From: Pigmentiphaga sp.
GTDB taxonomy: Bacteria > Pseudomonadota > Gammaproteobacteria > Burkholderiales > Burkholderiaceae_B
Direction: 5' to 3'
Assembly: GCA_023228945.1 (NCBI GenBank)
Contig: JALOAI010000031.1
Location: 1 to 52,861, forward strand
Length of the DNA stretch: 52,861 nt
Positions within the stretch are counted from its first letter, which is position 1, and each line of letters opens with the position of its first letter. This document shows positions 39,561 through 47,353 of the stretch, piece after piece. The translations under genes were made by a program, and so were the position numbers. Below the pieces are notes generated by a model that saw only the letters and a program-made list of their open reading frames with translations, was not told where the DNA came from and searched no databases.

Positions 39561-40469
39561 ATGAATCTGTATGTCGCCGGGATCTATGCTTCAAACTTCA
39601 ATAAAGGCGGCCGCCTATACCTGAAGGCTACCGAGAACGCAAAGGCGCACCGCGACAACGTCCGCTTCAATCTGGAATCCTACCACTACATCCACAAAGG
39701 GAAGTACGTGGAGCAGATCCGGCGGGATGGAGTCAAGGTGTTCTTGGACTCCGGAGCTTTCTCCTCTTTCAGCCTTGGGGTCGATGTCTCCATCGAGGCA
39801 TACGCCGAGTTCGTCAAAGCCAACCAAGATATCATCGAGATGGCCTCGGTTCTGGACGCCATCGGGGACCCGGTCGGGACATACCACAATCAGCAGACCC
39901 TGGAACGGCTTGGGGTGGAGGTCTTGCCGTGCTTCCACTATGGGGAGCCTCTGGACCTCTGCGAATATTATGTCCGCAACTACGATTACATCACCCTCGG
40001 CGGGATGGTCCCAATCCCGAACAATAAACTTGAGGTCTGGCTGGACGAAGTCTGGAGCCGGGTGCTTACGGACAAGGACGGCTACAGCCGAATCAAGATC
40101 CACGGATTCGGTCTGACGGCTCGTAAACTGATGGCCAAGTACCCGTGGTACTCGGTCGATTCCTCGTCTTGGGTCCAGGCCGCGGCCAACGGCGGGATCG
40201 TTTTCCCAGAGCTGCCGCGGCCAATCGCTATTTCGGAACGGAGCCCGAAGATCAAAGACTTCATGGGCCACTACAGCACCCTGCCCGCGGCGACCAAGGC
40301 GCGGGTGGATCAGCTGCTAGCTTATTACGGCAGCTCCGCGGAGGAGATGGCCACCGACTATAAATCCCGATGGGCGTTTAACGCCTTTACATACGACCGC
40401 CTTGGCTATATACTAGGCGAAGACCACTGGCGGAAGCCGTTCCGCGCCACTCAACCGGGGCTATTTTGA
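39561..40469 (+). CDS. dpdA: DpdA-like DNA guanine transglycosylase
   Basis: 302 residues. Features shared with the phage TGT-fold DpdA family: FLDSGAFSSF (Asp63), SVLDAIGDP (97-104), PCFHYGEP (123-130), YITLGGMVPI (143-152), KIHGFGLTA (179-187) and YSVDSSSWVQAA (Asp200, the likely nucleophile position). It would exchange guanine in DNA for a 7-deazaguanine derivative. It lies directly after queC-like and the membrane gene, and the sliding clamp and polymerase follow, so modification is probably made during or just after replication. Confidence 0.82.
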   Translation: MNLYVAGIYASNFNKGGRLYLKATENAKAHRDNVRFNLESYHYIHKGKYVEQIRRDGVKVFLDSGAFSSFSLGVDVSIEAYAEFVKANQDIIEMASVLDAIGDPVGTYHNQQTLERLGVEVLPCFHYGEPLDLCEYYVRNYDYITLGGMVPIPNNKLEVWLDEVWSRVLTDKDGYSRIKIHGFGLTARKLMAKYPWYSVDSSSWVQAAANGGIVFPELPRPIAISERSPKIKDFMGHYSTLPAATKARVDQLLAYYGSSAEEMATDYKSRWAFNAFTYDRLGYILGEDHWRKPFRATQPGLF

Positions 40470-41431
40470 TGCTTGAAGCTCTTAAATTTGTTCAGGGGGC
40501 GGTCCAGCGCAACGGGGTGACCCCCGAGCTGGAGCACTTCACCATCAAGGACGGGAGGGTCACCGGATTCAACGGCTATATGGCGCTGTCGGCACCGCTG
40601 CCCTTGGATATTGAGGCCATGCCCAAGGCGGACCTATTCCACAAGGCTCTGGCCGCCTGCGGCGATAGCATCGCCATTGCCATGACCCCGAACGGCCGGC
40701 TGCATATCCGATCCGGGGCCTTCAGCGCCTACATCCCGTGCATTGATAAGGCAGTCTATGACGCGCGTCCGGAAGGGGAATCGTTCCCGGCCCCGAAAGG
40801 CATGGCCGCGGCTTTTGCCCGGACGCTCCCGTTCATCGGGGATGACGCCTCCCGGCCGTGGGCAATGGGGCTTTCGATCGCCCACGGCACCTACACCGCG
40901 ACAAACAACGTCATTTTGCTACAGCTTTGGGACGGGCACGGGCTGCCGACCATAAACTGCCCTCGGTTTGCGGTGGCCGAAGTGGCGCGCATCAAGCAAG
41001 ACCCTGTGGAAATCAGGATCGGGGGTGGATCTATTTCGTTTCTGTACGAGAATGGGCGGTGGCTGCGATCCCAGGTATTGGCGACCGATTGGCCGGTTGA
41101 GATGATGAATAAAATCCTCGAACGCCCCAGCCAGCCGCAGCCGCTTCCGGAAGGGTTCTTCGACGCGGTCGATAAGCTGGCTCCCTTTACCACGGACGGT
41201 CCCTCCTCGCCAATACACTTTACTACGGACGGGATGACCACAGGGGGGCCGGGGGCTTCTGAGGGGGCGCAGGTGGCAATCGAAGGGCTGCCGGGTGGCG
41301 CCGCCTTCCGGCTGAAGGCCTTACAGCTGCTTAAAAACGAGGTGCAGAAGATCGACCTTGGAATGCATCCGTCCCCATGCCTCTTCTTTGGAGAGAACAG
41401 TCGTGGGGCTTTGATCGGGATGCAGTTCTGA
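40469..41431 (+). CDS. Sliding clamp-like protein (DNA polymerase III beta-like)
   Basis: 320 residues from ATG 40469 (TGATG overlap). MLEALKFVQGAVQRNGVTPE and repeated units of the type KALAACGDSIAIAMTPNGRL are arranged as in beta clamps, and the gene precedes the polymerase. Sequence divergence is large, and the call rests on this pattern and on position. A Gly/Ser-rich part around 250-275 is non-conserved. Confidence 0.6.
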   Translation: MLEALKFVQGAVQRNGVTPELEHFTIKDGRVTGFNGYMALSAPLPLDIEAMPKADLFHKALAACGDSIAIAMTPNGRLHIRSGAFSAYIPCIDKAVYDARPEGESFPAPKGMAAAFARTLPFIGDDASRPWAMGLSIAHGTYTATNNVILLQLWDGHGLPTINCPRFAVAEVARIKQDPVEIRIGGGSISFLYENGRWLRSQVLATDWPVEMMNKILERPSQPQPLPEGFFDAVDKLAPFTTDGPSSPIHFTTDGMTTGGPGASEGAQVAIEGLPGGAAFRLKALQLLKNEVQKIDLGMHPSPCLFFGENSRGALIGMQF

Positions 41432-43425
41432 TGCGGTGGACTGACCAAGGACTTTTCTGGCATGATGTCCCAGCCAGCCGCAAGCGTGGAGAGCGGGTTC
41501 TCGGTCCTATGCCAGAGATCCCGGAGACCGGGTGGCTACCTCCTACAGAGTTCCCAAACCTGTCCGCCGCGAAAGTCATCGGATTCGACACCGAGACCAA
41601 GGACCCGGAGCTCCTGACTGCGGGGCCGGGCTGGGCGCGCAGCAAGGGCCATATCATCGGAATCTCGATCGCCGCTCCGGGGAAAGCGTGGTACTTTCCC
41701 ATGCGGCATGAGGTCCAGCCGGAGCTGAATATGGATCCGGAGCAAGTCCTGCGGTTCGCGGCGCATGCCCTTGGCGACGCCCGCCCTAAAGTCGGGGCCA
41801 ACTTGATGTACGACGTAGGGTGGCTACAGCAGGAGGGAGTCCGGGTGGGCGGGAAGCTTTTCGATATCCAGTTCGCGGAGGCGCTCCTGGACAGCGAGGC
41901 TCCGGATGTGTCGCTGGATGGCCTGGCGCAGCGATATCTAGGAGTCGGGAAGACCACCTCTATCCTTTACGACTGGCTGGCGCAGTGGCTGGGCGGGGCG
42001 GCCAATGACAGGCAGCGGGCTAACCTCTATCGGTCCCCCATCACCCTCGCCGGCCCGTACGCGGAATCCGACGCCGCCCTTCCGATCGGCATCCTCGGCC
42101 AGCAATGGGCCGCCATGGACCGCCGCGGGGTCTTGGACCTTTTCGATCTGGAATGCCGGCTGATCCGCCCCCTGGTCGCCATGCGCTTTCGCGGCGCCCC
42201 TGTGGACCTGAATAAAGCGGAGGAAGCTTATGACCGACTTGGTAAAGAAGCGGAGATCATCGAACGGCAGCTGAAGGAGATGGCGGGGCAGCCCGTCAAC
42301 CCGGCCGCGCGAGAAAGTATCAAAGCCGCGTTTACCAAACTTGGCATTCCTCACCCTATCGCCAAAGACAAAAAGACCAAGGAAGAGAAGGTCAGCTTCT
42401 CTGCGGATCTTCTGGAGCTGGTAGATCACCCGCTGGCGCAGAAGATTGTGGCACATCGCCAGCTTTTGAAAGTCCGGAATACCTTCATCAAAAGCTATAT
42501 CCTAGACAAGCACGTCAACGGACGAATCCACTGCAGCTTCCACCCTCTGAAATCCGACAAAAGCGGCACGCGCAGCGGGCGGTTCAGTTCCTCGGACCCT
42601 AACTTGCAGAACATCCCGGTGCGGACGGAACTTGGTGGTTTGGTCCGGGAAGCTTTCGTCGCCCGGCCGGGGGCGCGTTGGGTTAAACTAGATTACTCCC
42701 AGATTGAATACAGACTCCTAGCCCACCATGCGGTCGGGCCGGGGGCCGAAGAGCTACGTCGCGCCTACAACGAAAACCCGGACGTCGACTACCACGAACT
42801 CACACAGGAACTGGTCTTGAAGCTCACTGGGATGGACTTGCCACGAAGAAACATCAAAACGATCAATTTCGGTCTTATCTATGGGATGAGTCAGCCGGAG
42901 CTGGCCAAACGCCTGCACCTGGATAAGAAGGGGGGCGGCAACTTGTTTGACAGCTACCACAGGGCGGCGCCGTTTGCCAAGGCCACCATGGACGCGGCCG
43001 CCGAGGAGGTCCATTCCCGAGGATTTGTGGAAACGGTTTTGGGACGCAAGTCAGACTTTCCCCTGTGGGCGCCCTCCAATGCCTACGGAGTTCCTGGATT
43101 GCCGTATGGGCAGGCGATCCTTGAATACGGCCCCGCCATCAAAAGGGCCTTCACCCACAAGGCCCTCAACAGGAAGCTGCAGGGAGGTGCGGCGGATGTC
43201 ATGAAGAAGGCTTTGGTGGATGCTTACGAAGCAGGGCTCTTCGCGGACGACGCCTGCGGCACCCCAATGCTGACCGTCCACGACGAGCTGGATTTTGAGG
43301 ATGAAGGAGACCCAGATTCCCCGGCGTGGGCGGAGTTGAAGCGGGCGATGGAAACCTGCCTCCCGCTTAAGATACCGGTTCGGGTCGATATGGGGGTCGG
43401 TCCGAACTGGAAAGATGCGGACTGA
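41431..43425 (+). CDS. Family A DNA polymerase with 3'-5' exonuclease domain
   Basis: 664 residues from ATG 41431 (TGATG overlap). Exonuclease Asp53 and Glu55 (IGFDTETKD), later Asp128 (NLMYDVGW) and Asp214 (YAESDAAL). Polymerase motif A LDYSQIEYRLL (Asp421), motif B RRNIKTINFGLIYG (Arg472, Lys476, Phe480, Tyr484) and motif C VHDEL (Asp618). There is no 5'-3' nuclease domain. This is the replicative polymerase, paired with the primase-helicase and the clamp. Phe480 is the position that in E. coli Pol I (F762) disfavours dideoxynucleotides. Confidence 0.94.
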   Translation: MRWTDQGLFWHDVPASRKRGERVLGPMPEIPETGWLPPTEFPNLSAAKVIGFDTETKDPELLTAGPGWARSKGHIIGISIAAPGKAWYFPMRHEVQPELNMDPEQVLRFAAHALGDARPKVGANLMYDVGWLQQEGVRVGGKLFDIQFAEALLDSEAPDVSLDGLAQRYLGVGKTTSILYDWLAQWLGGAANDRQRANLYRSPITLAGPYAESDAALPIGILGQQWAAMDRRGVLDLFDLECRLIRPLVAMRFRGAPVDLNKAEEAYDRLGKEAEIIERQLKEMAGQPVNPAARESIKAAFTKLGIPHPIAKDKKTKEEKVSFSADLLELVDHPLAQKIVAHRQLLKVRNTFIKSYILDKHVNGRIHCSFHPLKSDKSGTRSGRFSSSDPNLQNIPVRTELGGLVREAFVARPGARWVKLDYSQIEYRLLAHHAVGPGAEELRRAYNENPDVDYHELTQELVLKLTGMDLPRRNIKTINFGLIYGMSQPELAKRLHLDKKGGGNLFDSYHRAAPFAKATMDAAAEEVHSRGFVETVLGRKSDFPLWAPSNAYGVPGLPYGQAILEYGPAIKRAFTHKALNRKLQGGAADVMKKALVDAYEAGLFADDACGTPMLTVHDELDFEDEGDPDSPAWAELKRAMETCLPLKIPVRVDMGVGPNWKDAD

Positions 43426-43434
43426 CCTTGGTGG

Positions 43435-43463
43435 TTGACCTCTGAAGGCATCCGGGGTATATT
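43435..43463 (+). promoter_or_regulatory. Promoter of the cargo segment
   Basis: TTGACC, 17 bases, TATATT, ten bases after the polymerase stop. It begins a separate transcription unit of small genes. Confidence 0.7.
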
Positions 43464-43485
43464 AGATAAAATGCAGGAGGATGGA

Positions 43486-43566
43486 ATGAGCGACCACATC
43501 ACCATGATCAACCGTCGCCGGTGCCTGGCTGATATGCTGAACGCCTGCCCCCACAGAGGGAACTAG
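43486..43566 (+). CDS. Very small protein, 26 residues
   Basis: ATG 43486 with AGGAGG at the right distance and the promoter at 43435-43463. Product MSDHITMINRRRCLADMLNA plus six residues. Could be a leader peptide. No family. Confidence 0.4.
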   Translation: MSDHITMINRRRCLADMLNACPHRGN

Positions 43567-43568
43567 AT

Positions 43569-43682
43569 ATGGACCACCACGCTATCGGCAGCCTTTCCGC
43601 AGTGCGGGCCGGGGCGGAAAGGCGAGAAAATGAGCGAGACGATTATCTTGCCCGGACAGCGAGAATGGTTCCCGGCCGATGA
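43569..43682 (+). CDS. Possible small protein, 37 residues
   Basis: MDHHAIGSLSAVRAGAERRE from ATG 43569 with GAGGG upstream. Overlaps the next gene by 53 bases in another frame. Basic and acidic residues alternate and it is rich in Arg. Weak evidence. Confidence 0.3.
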   Translation: MDHHAIGSLSAVRAGAERRENERDDYLARTARMVPGR

Positions 43683-43848
43683 GTGGTCGGCAGACAGCCA
43701 CCTGTTCGAGGACACCGAAAGCGTTTGGCTGTCGCTGATGATCGCACGCCGTCCCGGAACCGGGGCGCTCTCTCGGCTGATGGACGCGATCTGGCGAACG
43801 GGCCGCAGGGAAGCGGAATACAGGAAGAATGGGCGGTGCGCCGATTAA
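43630..43848 (+). CDS. Hypothetical protein, 72 residues
   Basis: MSETIILPGQREWFPADEWS, helical, ending GRCAD. AAAGGCGAG precedes the ATG. It lies immediately before the methyltransferase fragment and overlaps its start by 13 bases. Not recognised. Confidence 0.5.
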   Translation: MSETIILPGQREWFPADEWSADSHLFEDTESVWLSLMIARRPGTGALSRLMDAIWRTGRREAEYRKNGRCAD

Positions 43849-44069
43849 CGCCGGTTGAATGCGCCCGCCTCCAGGAATTTCCCGATCACCACACCCGGAT
43901 CGCATGGCGCGGCGCATCGCCCGAGGACTGCCCGGACGGGCCGCAATACAAGGCCCTCGGCAACAGCATGGCGGTGCCCTGCGTCCGCTGGATCATGGAC
44001 CGGATTCGCATCAGCTACGAGCAGCACGCCGCCCAATGGTCCGGCACAGAACAGGAGGCCACCCAATGA
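43836..44069 (+). pseudogene. Orphan C-terminal fragment of a C5-cytosine methyltransferase
   Basis: From GTG 43836 the frame reads MRRLTPVECARLQEFPDHHT, then QYKALGNSMAVPCVRWIMDR. This is the part after the target-recognition region of Dcm-type enzymes: RRLTPxEC-x-RLQ-FP and motif X GNS(M)AVPxV. Motifs I, IV and VI are missing, so it cannot methylate alone. It may be a decayed second methyltransferase or half of a split enzyme. The complete methyltransferase at 21987-22748 is different in sequence. Confidence 0.7.
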
Positions 44070-44401
44070 CCACCCCTGACACCAGCCGCGAGGCGATGGT
44101 TAGGCTCTTGCAGACCATCACCCGCAACGGGTCGCTTGATGATGGGCGGACGCTGCATGAGGTTATCGCTGACGCCCTGCTTGCCCGTGGCCTGCGCCTG
44201 CCGGGGGATGAGAGGGCGGAGCGGGTCATCGTTGATCTGGCCGCCCATCTCGCCGCAGCTATCAGCTTGCTTGAGCGCGTGGGCAAGACAGCCAAGAAAG
44301 CTGCGCCGTCTGACAAGATGTTCGATCAGATGCTGGCCGATTACCGCGCGTCTCTGGAACGCGCCCGCGCTCTGCTCAACGATGGAGGCCGGGATGAGTG
44401 A
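44066..44401 (+). CDS. Hypothetical protein, 111 residues
   Basis: MTTPDTSREAMVRLLQTITR, helical, with VIVDLAAHLAAAISLLERVG. AGGAGG lies ahead of the ATG (ATGA overlap). The opening codons are nearly identical to those at 44586. Not recognised. Confidence 0.6.
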   Translation: MTTPDTSREAMVRLLQTITRNGSLDDGRTLHEVIADALLARGLRLPGDERAERVIVDLAAHLAAAISLLERVGKTAKKAAPSDKMFDQMLADYRASLERARALLNDGGRDE

Positions 44402-45128
44402 GCATTACAGCACCGATGGGGCGATCTGCCCACATTGCGAAACCGTAGCAGACCCTGCTGATGACAACTATCCGCTCTACAGTGAGGAAACCTGCGAATG
44501 GGAATGCGGCCAATGTGGAAACACGTTCAGCGTTTCGGTCTATGTCAGTCACTCATGGACGACGAAAATATCGGAGGACCACCCAATGACCACGCCTGAC
44601 ACCAGCCGAGAGAGCGTGGCCCGATGGGCGCCGGTCGGATACGACACCGGCATGTCGGCGATGCGCGATGGTCCGTTTGTTGAATACGCCGACTACGCCG
44701 CCCTCCGCGACCAGCTTGACGCCGCAGAGGAACAGTCCCGAGGACTGACCGGGGATATTGAGTGGTTGGAGACGGAAAACAAGGCGCTACAGGCCGAGCG
44801 CGATGCGGCGCTGGCGCTGGTCGGAGCGGCCTACGAGGCGGCTGTTGTGCCCGTAAAAGAGTGGATGTGTGATACTGTGCCGCTCACTGCCGAAAAAGTG
44901 ACGCAGGAAATCAGAGCCCTCACCCCCGCCGACGCCCTCGACGCCCTCGACCAGATCAAGCGGGAGGCACGAGCGGAAGGGATGCGGGAGGCGATGAGGA
45001 TCATTTTGGACCGTATCGACCCCGAAAACAAGCGGGGTCGCCTTCAAGCTCGAACCATCCTCGAACGGGCTGCTGCTGAAATCTTCGCTCGCGCCGCCGA
45101 GATCGAGAAAGGAGAGGGCCATGACTGA
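44394..45128 (+). CDS. Zinc-ribbon protein fused in frame to a coiled-coil protein
   Basis: 244 residues from ATG 44394. Residues 1-64 are a zinc ribbon: ICPHCETVADP and WECGQCGNTFSV give two Cys pairs. Without a stop it runs into MTTPDTSRESVARWAPVGYD (residue 65 on), which has its own ribosome site GGAGGACC before the ATG at 44586. The second part is a charged coiled coil (DQLDAAEEQSRGLTGDIEWL and on). Two genes may have been joined by stop loss; the 180-residue product from 44586 is probably also made. Confidence 0.6.
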   Translation: MSEHYSTDGAICPHCETVADPADDNYPLYSEETCEWECGQCGNTFSVSVYVSHSWTTKISEDHPMTTPDTSRESVARWAPVGYDTGMSAMRDGPFVEYADYAALRDQLDAAEEQSRGLTGDIEWLETENKALQAERDAALALVGAAYEAAVVPVKEWMCDTVPLTAEKVTQEIRALTPADALDALDQIKREARAEGMREAMRIILDRIDPENKRGRLQARTILERAAAEIFARAAEIEKGEGHD

Positions 45129-45399
45129 CGCACCGGAGCGGATTTGGGCCAAGGCTTATCATGGGGAGCCGAAGTGCGGGTATTGGGAGGATCGACCGAT
45201 CAGGCCGAACAACCCCGAGAATGTGGGCACCGAATACATCCGCGCCGACTCCATAGAAGCCATGCAGGCGCTGATCGGTGCGGCCGAATCGCTGGTTGAG
45301 TTTCACAACCTGCCGCCGCTGGCGAAGCGTCTTGACGTATTCCAGATGCGAATGGCCGCGCTCGCCTGCGCCCTCTCCAGCACCGGGAAGGGGGAGTGA
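45121..45399 (+). CDS. Hypothetical phage protein, 92 residues
   Basis: MTDAPERIWAKAYHGEPKCG, then NVGTEYIRADSIEAMQALIG. The ERIWA...TEYIRAD layout is common in small phage and prophage proteins of unknown role. Start overlaps the previous stop. Confidence 0.6.
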   Translation: MTDAPERIWAKAYHGEPKCGYWEDRPIRPNNPENVGTEYIRADSIEAMQALIGAAESLVEFHNLPPLAKRLDVFQMRMAALACALSSTGKGE

Positions 45400-45629
45400 T
45401 GACCACGCCAGACCGGATATGGATCGACCCCGAAATGATGGCGCAGACCGTCACCGCCAGACGTCTCGGATCATGGCGAGCACCCCGCGTCGATCAGCGC
45501 GATGAGCCGCGCCCCCGTGACCACCGCCCTATCGCTGCCCTCAGCCGCCAGCGCCGCCGCGTGATCGGCCCGCGCCTGACGGGTGCCGTCACAGAGCGCG
45601 TCATGGCTGATCGCGGTCGCGCAGCCTGA
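45399..45629 (+). pseudogene. Truncated paralogue of the ERIWA-type gene at the convergent junction
   Basis: ATG 45399 overlaps the previous stop (TGATG). The first 24 residues (MTTPDRIWIDPEMMAQTVTA...) resemble the start of the 45121 protein, but the remainder is antisense to the spanin genes and is Arg-rich shadow text. The gene seems to have been cut by the join between cargo segment and lysis cassette. Confidence 0.5.
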
Positions 45630-45671
45630 GCCACTCGCGCAGAGCATCAGGATCGTCGCCCATCTGAACAT
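45471..45671 (-). CDS. Outer spanin candidate (Rz1-like)
   Basis: 66 residues from ATG 45671. MFRWATILMLCASGSGCATA is a short signal with Cys17, a possible but imperfect lipobox. The mature part contains LCDGTRQARADHAAALAAEG. It begins inside the i-spanin gene in another frame (71-base overlap), the classic Rz/Rz1 arrangement, at the end of the lysis cassette. Assignment by position and N-terminus. Confidence 0.6.
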   Translation of the reverse strand: MFRWATILMLCASGSGCATAISHDALCDGTRQARADHAAALAAEGSDRAVVTGARLIALIDAGCSP

Positions 45672-45837
45672 CGTCCATCCTTTCCCGAGTCTTGCGGTAT
45701 GCCCGCTCCGCGTCTCTCTCGGCCCTGTGGGCACCAGAGCGCCGCCCGGCCAGCCAAGCGCCCACCAGGGCGACAAGCCCGCCCAGCACCGCGCCCAGCG
45801 GGCCGAACAGCCATTCGATCAGTGCAGCCACAGCCAC
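45601..45837 (-). CDS. Inner spanin candidate (Rz-like)
   Basis: 78 residues from a GTG at 45837. One N-terminal membrane helix (IEWLFGPLGAVLGGLVALVG), then a charged periplasmic-type helix (RAERDAERAYRKTRERMDDV). This is the topology of i-spanins, though shorter than lambda Rz. It overlaps both the 31-residue gene and the outer spanin. Confidence 0.6.
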   Translation of the reverse strand: MAVAALIEWLFGPLGAVLGGLVALVGAWLAGRRSGAHRAERDAERAYRKTRERMDDVQMGDDPDALREWLRLRDRDQP

Positions 45838-45914
45838 AGCCCCCCGACAATTGCGGCCACCACCAGCGCCGCGACAAACACGACGCTGGCGACTATTTCA
45901 TCCAGCCGGTGCAT
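45819..45914 (-). CDS. 31-residue single-helix membrane protein
   Basis: ATG 45914 shares a base with the preceding stop. MHRLDEIVASVVFVAALVVA and the following AIVGGLWLWLH form one membrane helix. Small proteins of this kind in lysis cassettes can be pinholins, antiholins or release peptides. Confidence 0.5.
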   Translation of the reverse strand: MHRLDEIVASVVFVAALVVAAIVGGLWLWLH

Positions 45915-46180
45915 TACCGCACCCGTAGGTTGTTGAGCGCCACCAGCCCGGTGACGCCCGCGACGATCAGCAGACCGACCGCCTGCCCCTCTGACCACAG
46001 CCAGGCGGCGATGCCTGCCGTGATCGCCAGCTTGACGACGACCCAGCCGTAGCGGCCGAGGCGGCCCATCATCCAGCGGATCACCGGGTTCGCCTCGATC
46101 CCGCCCCGGCGCAGGGCGCGCAGCGTGGTCAGCACGTCCGCGATCTGCGCCAGCGCGTAGGCGATCAGCGCCGGGGTCAT
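45914..46180 (-). CDS. DUF5658-like membrane protein in the lysis cassette
   Basis: 88 residues from ATG 46180 (ATGA overlap). QIADVLTTLRALRRGGIEAN, followed by P-x-x-R and two more hydrophobic helices, matches the D-x-x-T...G-x-x-E-x-N-P pattern of DUF5658. Three helices in a lysis cassette make it a holin candidate. Confidence 0.6.
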   Translation of the reverse strand: MTPALIAYALAQIADVLTTLRALRRGGIEANPVIRWMMGRLGRYGWVVVKLAITAGIAAWLWSEGQAVGLLIVAGVTGLVALNNLRVR

Positions 46181-46353
46181 GTCGCCCACCCCCGGCGCTT
46201 GGCCAGCGCATAGACCGCCTCGGTTGCAGCGCCCACGCCAGCGGCGACAATGAGCACGATATCCGGATCACCGGCCAGCATATCGCCAACGTGCATTCCC
46301 GCGATGAGCCCCACGCCGTAGCGCAGGGCGATCCTCACGACAGGTGCGAGCAT
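46177..46353 (-). CDS. Small holin-like membrane protein, 58 residues
   Basis: From ATG 46353 with AGAGG upstream. MLAPVVRIALRYGVGLIAGM, later DIVLIVAAGVGAATEAVYAL and a basic end (AKRRGWAT). One or two membrane helices with a charged tail, directly after the endolysin: holin candidate. Confidence 0.55.
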   Translation of the reverse strand: MLAPVVRIALRYGVGLIAGMHVGDMLAGDPDIVLIVAAGVGAATEAVYALAKRRGWAT

Positions 46354-46364
46354 GGTCAAACCTC

Positions 46365-46979
46365 TCACAGATAGGCCAGACAGGCCCGGTGGATGCCCGC
46401 CGCGAGGGCGGGCAGGCTGCGGTCAGCGGCCTCGCAGTCTGCGCGGTTGCTGCCGAAATACGGCTCGATCAGGATGGCAGGCGGACGGCCCGCATTGAGG
46501 GCCGCATGCCCACCCTGTTTCGGGGCGGTCTGTTTCAGGCCCCGATCCCGCAGGCCGAGTGCTGCGACCATCTCCGCCTGCACCAGCGTGGCGAGACGGC
46601 GACTGGCCGCACTGCCGCTGATCAGCGTCTCGGTCCCGGTGGCCGAGGGCGTGGAAAACGAGTTGAAATGCAGCTCCACCGATGCCGTCGCCCCGGACGC
46701 ATCGACCTCGGCATAGGCCCGTGCGATCTCGCCTGCCCCCGGCGTGCGGCGGATCACGACATATCGCCCCGGCTCCAGCGCCGCGACCTGCTCGGCCAGC
46801 GCCCCGCACCAGTCGTATTCGGTGCGCCCGTCCGTGACCCGGACAGCGCCCTGTGCTCGCGGGTTGTGGCCCACCACCAGCGCAATGCGCCGAGTGGGCA
46901 GCGGTCTTGACGGAAGGTGCGGCGGGGCATTGCTGGACCGCAGCCCCCCTGCCAGCAGAGACAAGAGCCATTTCAGCAT
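46365..46979 (-). CDS. Endolysin, N-acetylmuramoyl-L-alanine amidase (Amidase_3)
   Basis: 204 residues. Zinc ligands and catalytic residues are visible as VVGHNPRAQG, a Glu in RTEYDWCG, VELHFNSF and the late IEPYFGSN. The N-terminal MLKWLLSLLAGGL is hydrophobic and may be a signal or signal-arrest helix, so export by Sec is possible. A terminator lies just upstream of its ribosome site. Confidence 0.88.
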   Translation of the reverse strand: MLKWLLSLLAGGLRSSNAPPHLPSRPLPTRRIALVVGHNPRAQGAVRVTDGRTEYDWCGALAEQVAALEPGRYVVIRRTPGAGEIARAYAEVDASGATASVELHFNSFSTPSATGTETLISGSAASRRLATLVQAEMVAALGLRDRGLKQTAPKQGGHAALNAGRPPAILIEPYFGSNRADCEAADRSLPALAAGIHRACLAYL

Positions 46980-46993
46980 GTCGTCACCTCATG

Positions 46994-47019
46994 AAGAAAA
47001 GCCCCGCTCCGAGCGGGGC
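46994..47019 (-). terminator. Rho-independent terminator ahead of the endolysin gene
   Basis: On the leftward strand GCCCCGCT, loop CGG, AGCGGGGC, then TTTTCTT. It is a textbook terminator placed between the membrane coiled-coil gene and the endolysin, inside what is otherwise one continuous operon. Lysis genes would need readthrough. Confidence 0.85.
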
Positions 47020-47043
47020 GGATGCTTTCGGAATTGGCGCGGA

Positions 47044-47349
47044 CTACCTGTCCGCCTTACTGTCGAGCTTGCTTTCCAGGCGCGTGAGCGTCCGCCCGAT
47101 ACCCTCAAGTTGCGCGGCGATGGATGCCTGCGCGGCGGTGATCGCGACGGAGCCGTTTTCGAGCGCATTGATCCGCTTGTCCATGCGCTCATGGTCCCGC
47201 AGCAGGCCCTGCAACGCGGCCTCGGTTTTGGCCCGCTCGCTGCCCCCGCGCCATATCCAGCCCGCCGCGCCGGTGAACGCGGCCAGAATGAGCGACCACA
47301 GGCCCGGCTCGAACGTCTGATTAGGCATGTCATTTCTCTCTGTTGTCAT
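47044..47349 (-). CDS. Membrane-anchored coiled-coil protein
   Basis: 101 residues. Hydrophobic segment LWSLILAAFTGAAGWIW near 17-33, then a long heptad-type helix (HERMDKRINALENGSVAITA to LESKLDSKADR). GAGGGG is found upstream of ATG 47349; a second in-frame ATG lies at 47328. Similar proteins next to lysis genes are holin partners (XhlA-like in principle), though the membrane segment is N-terminal here. Confidence 0.6.
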   Translation of the reverse strand: MTTERNDMPNQTFEPGLWSLILAAFTGAAGWIWRGGSERAKTEAALQGLLRDHERMDKRINALENGSVAITAAQASIAAQLEGIGRTLTRLESKLDSKADR

Positions 47350-47353
47350 TTCG

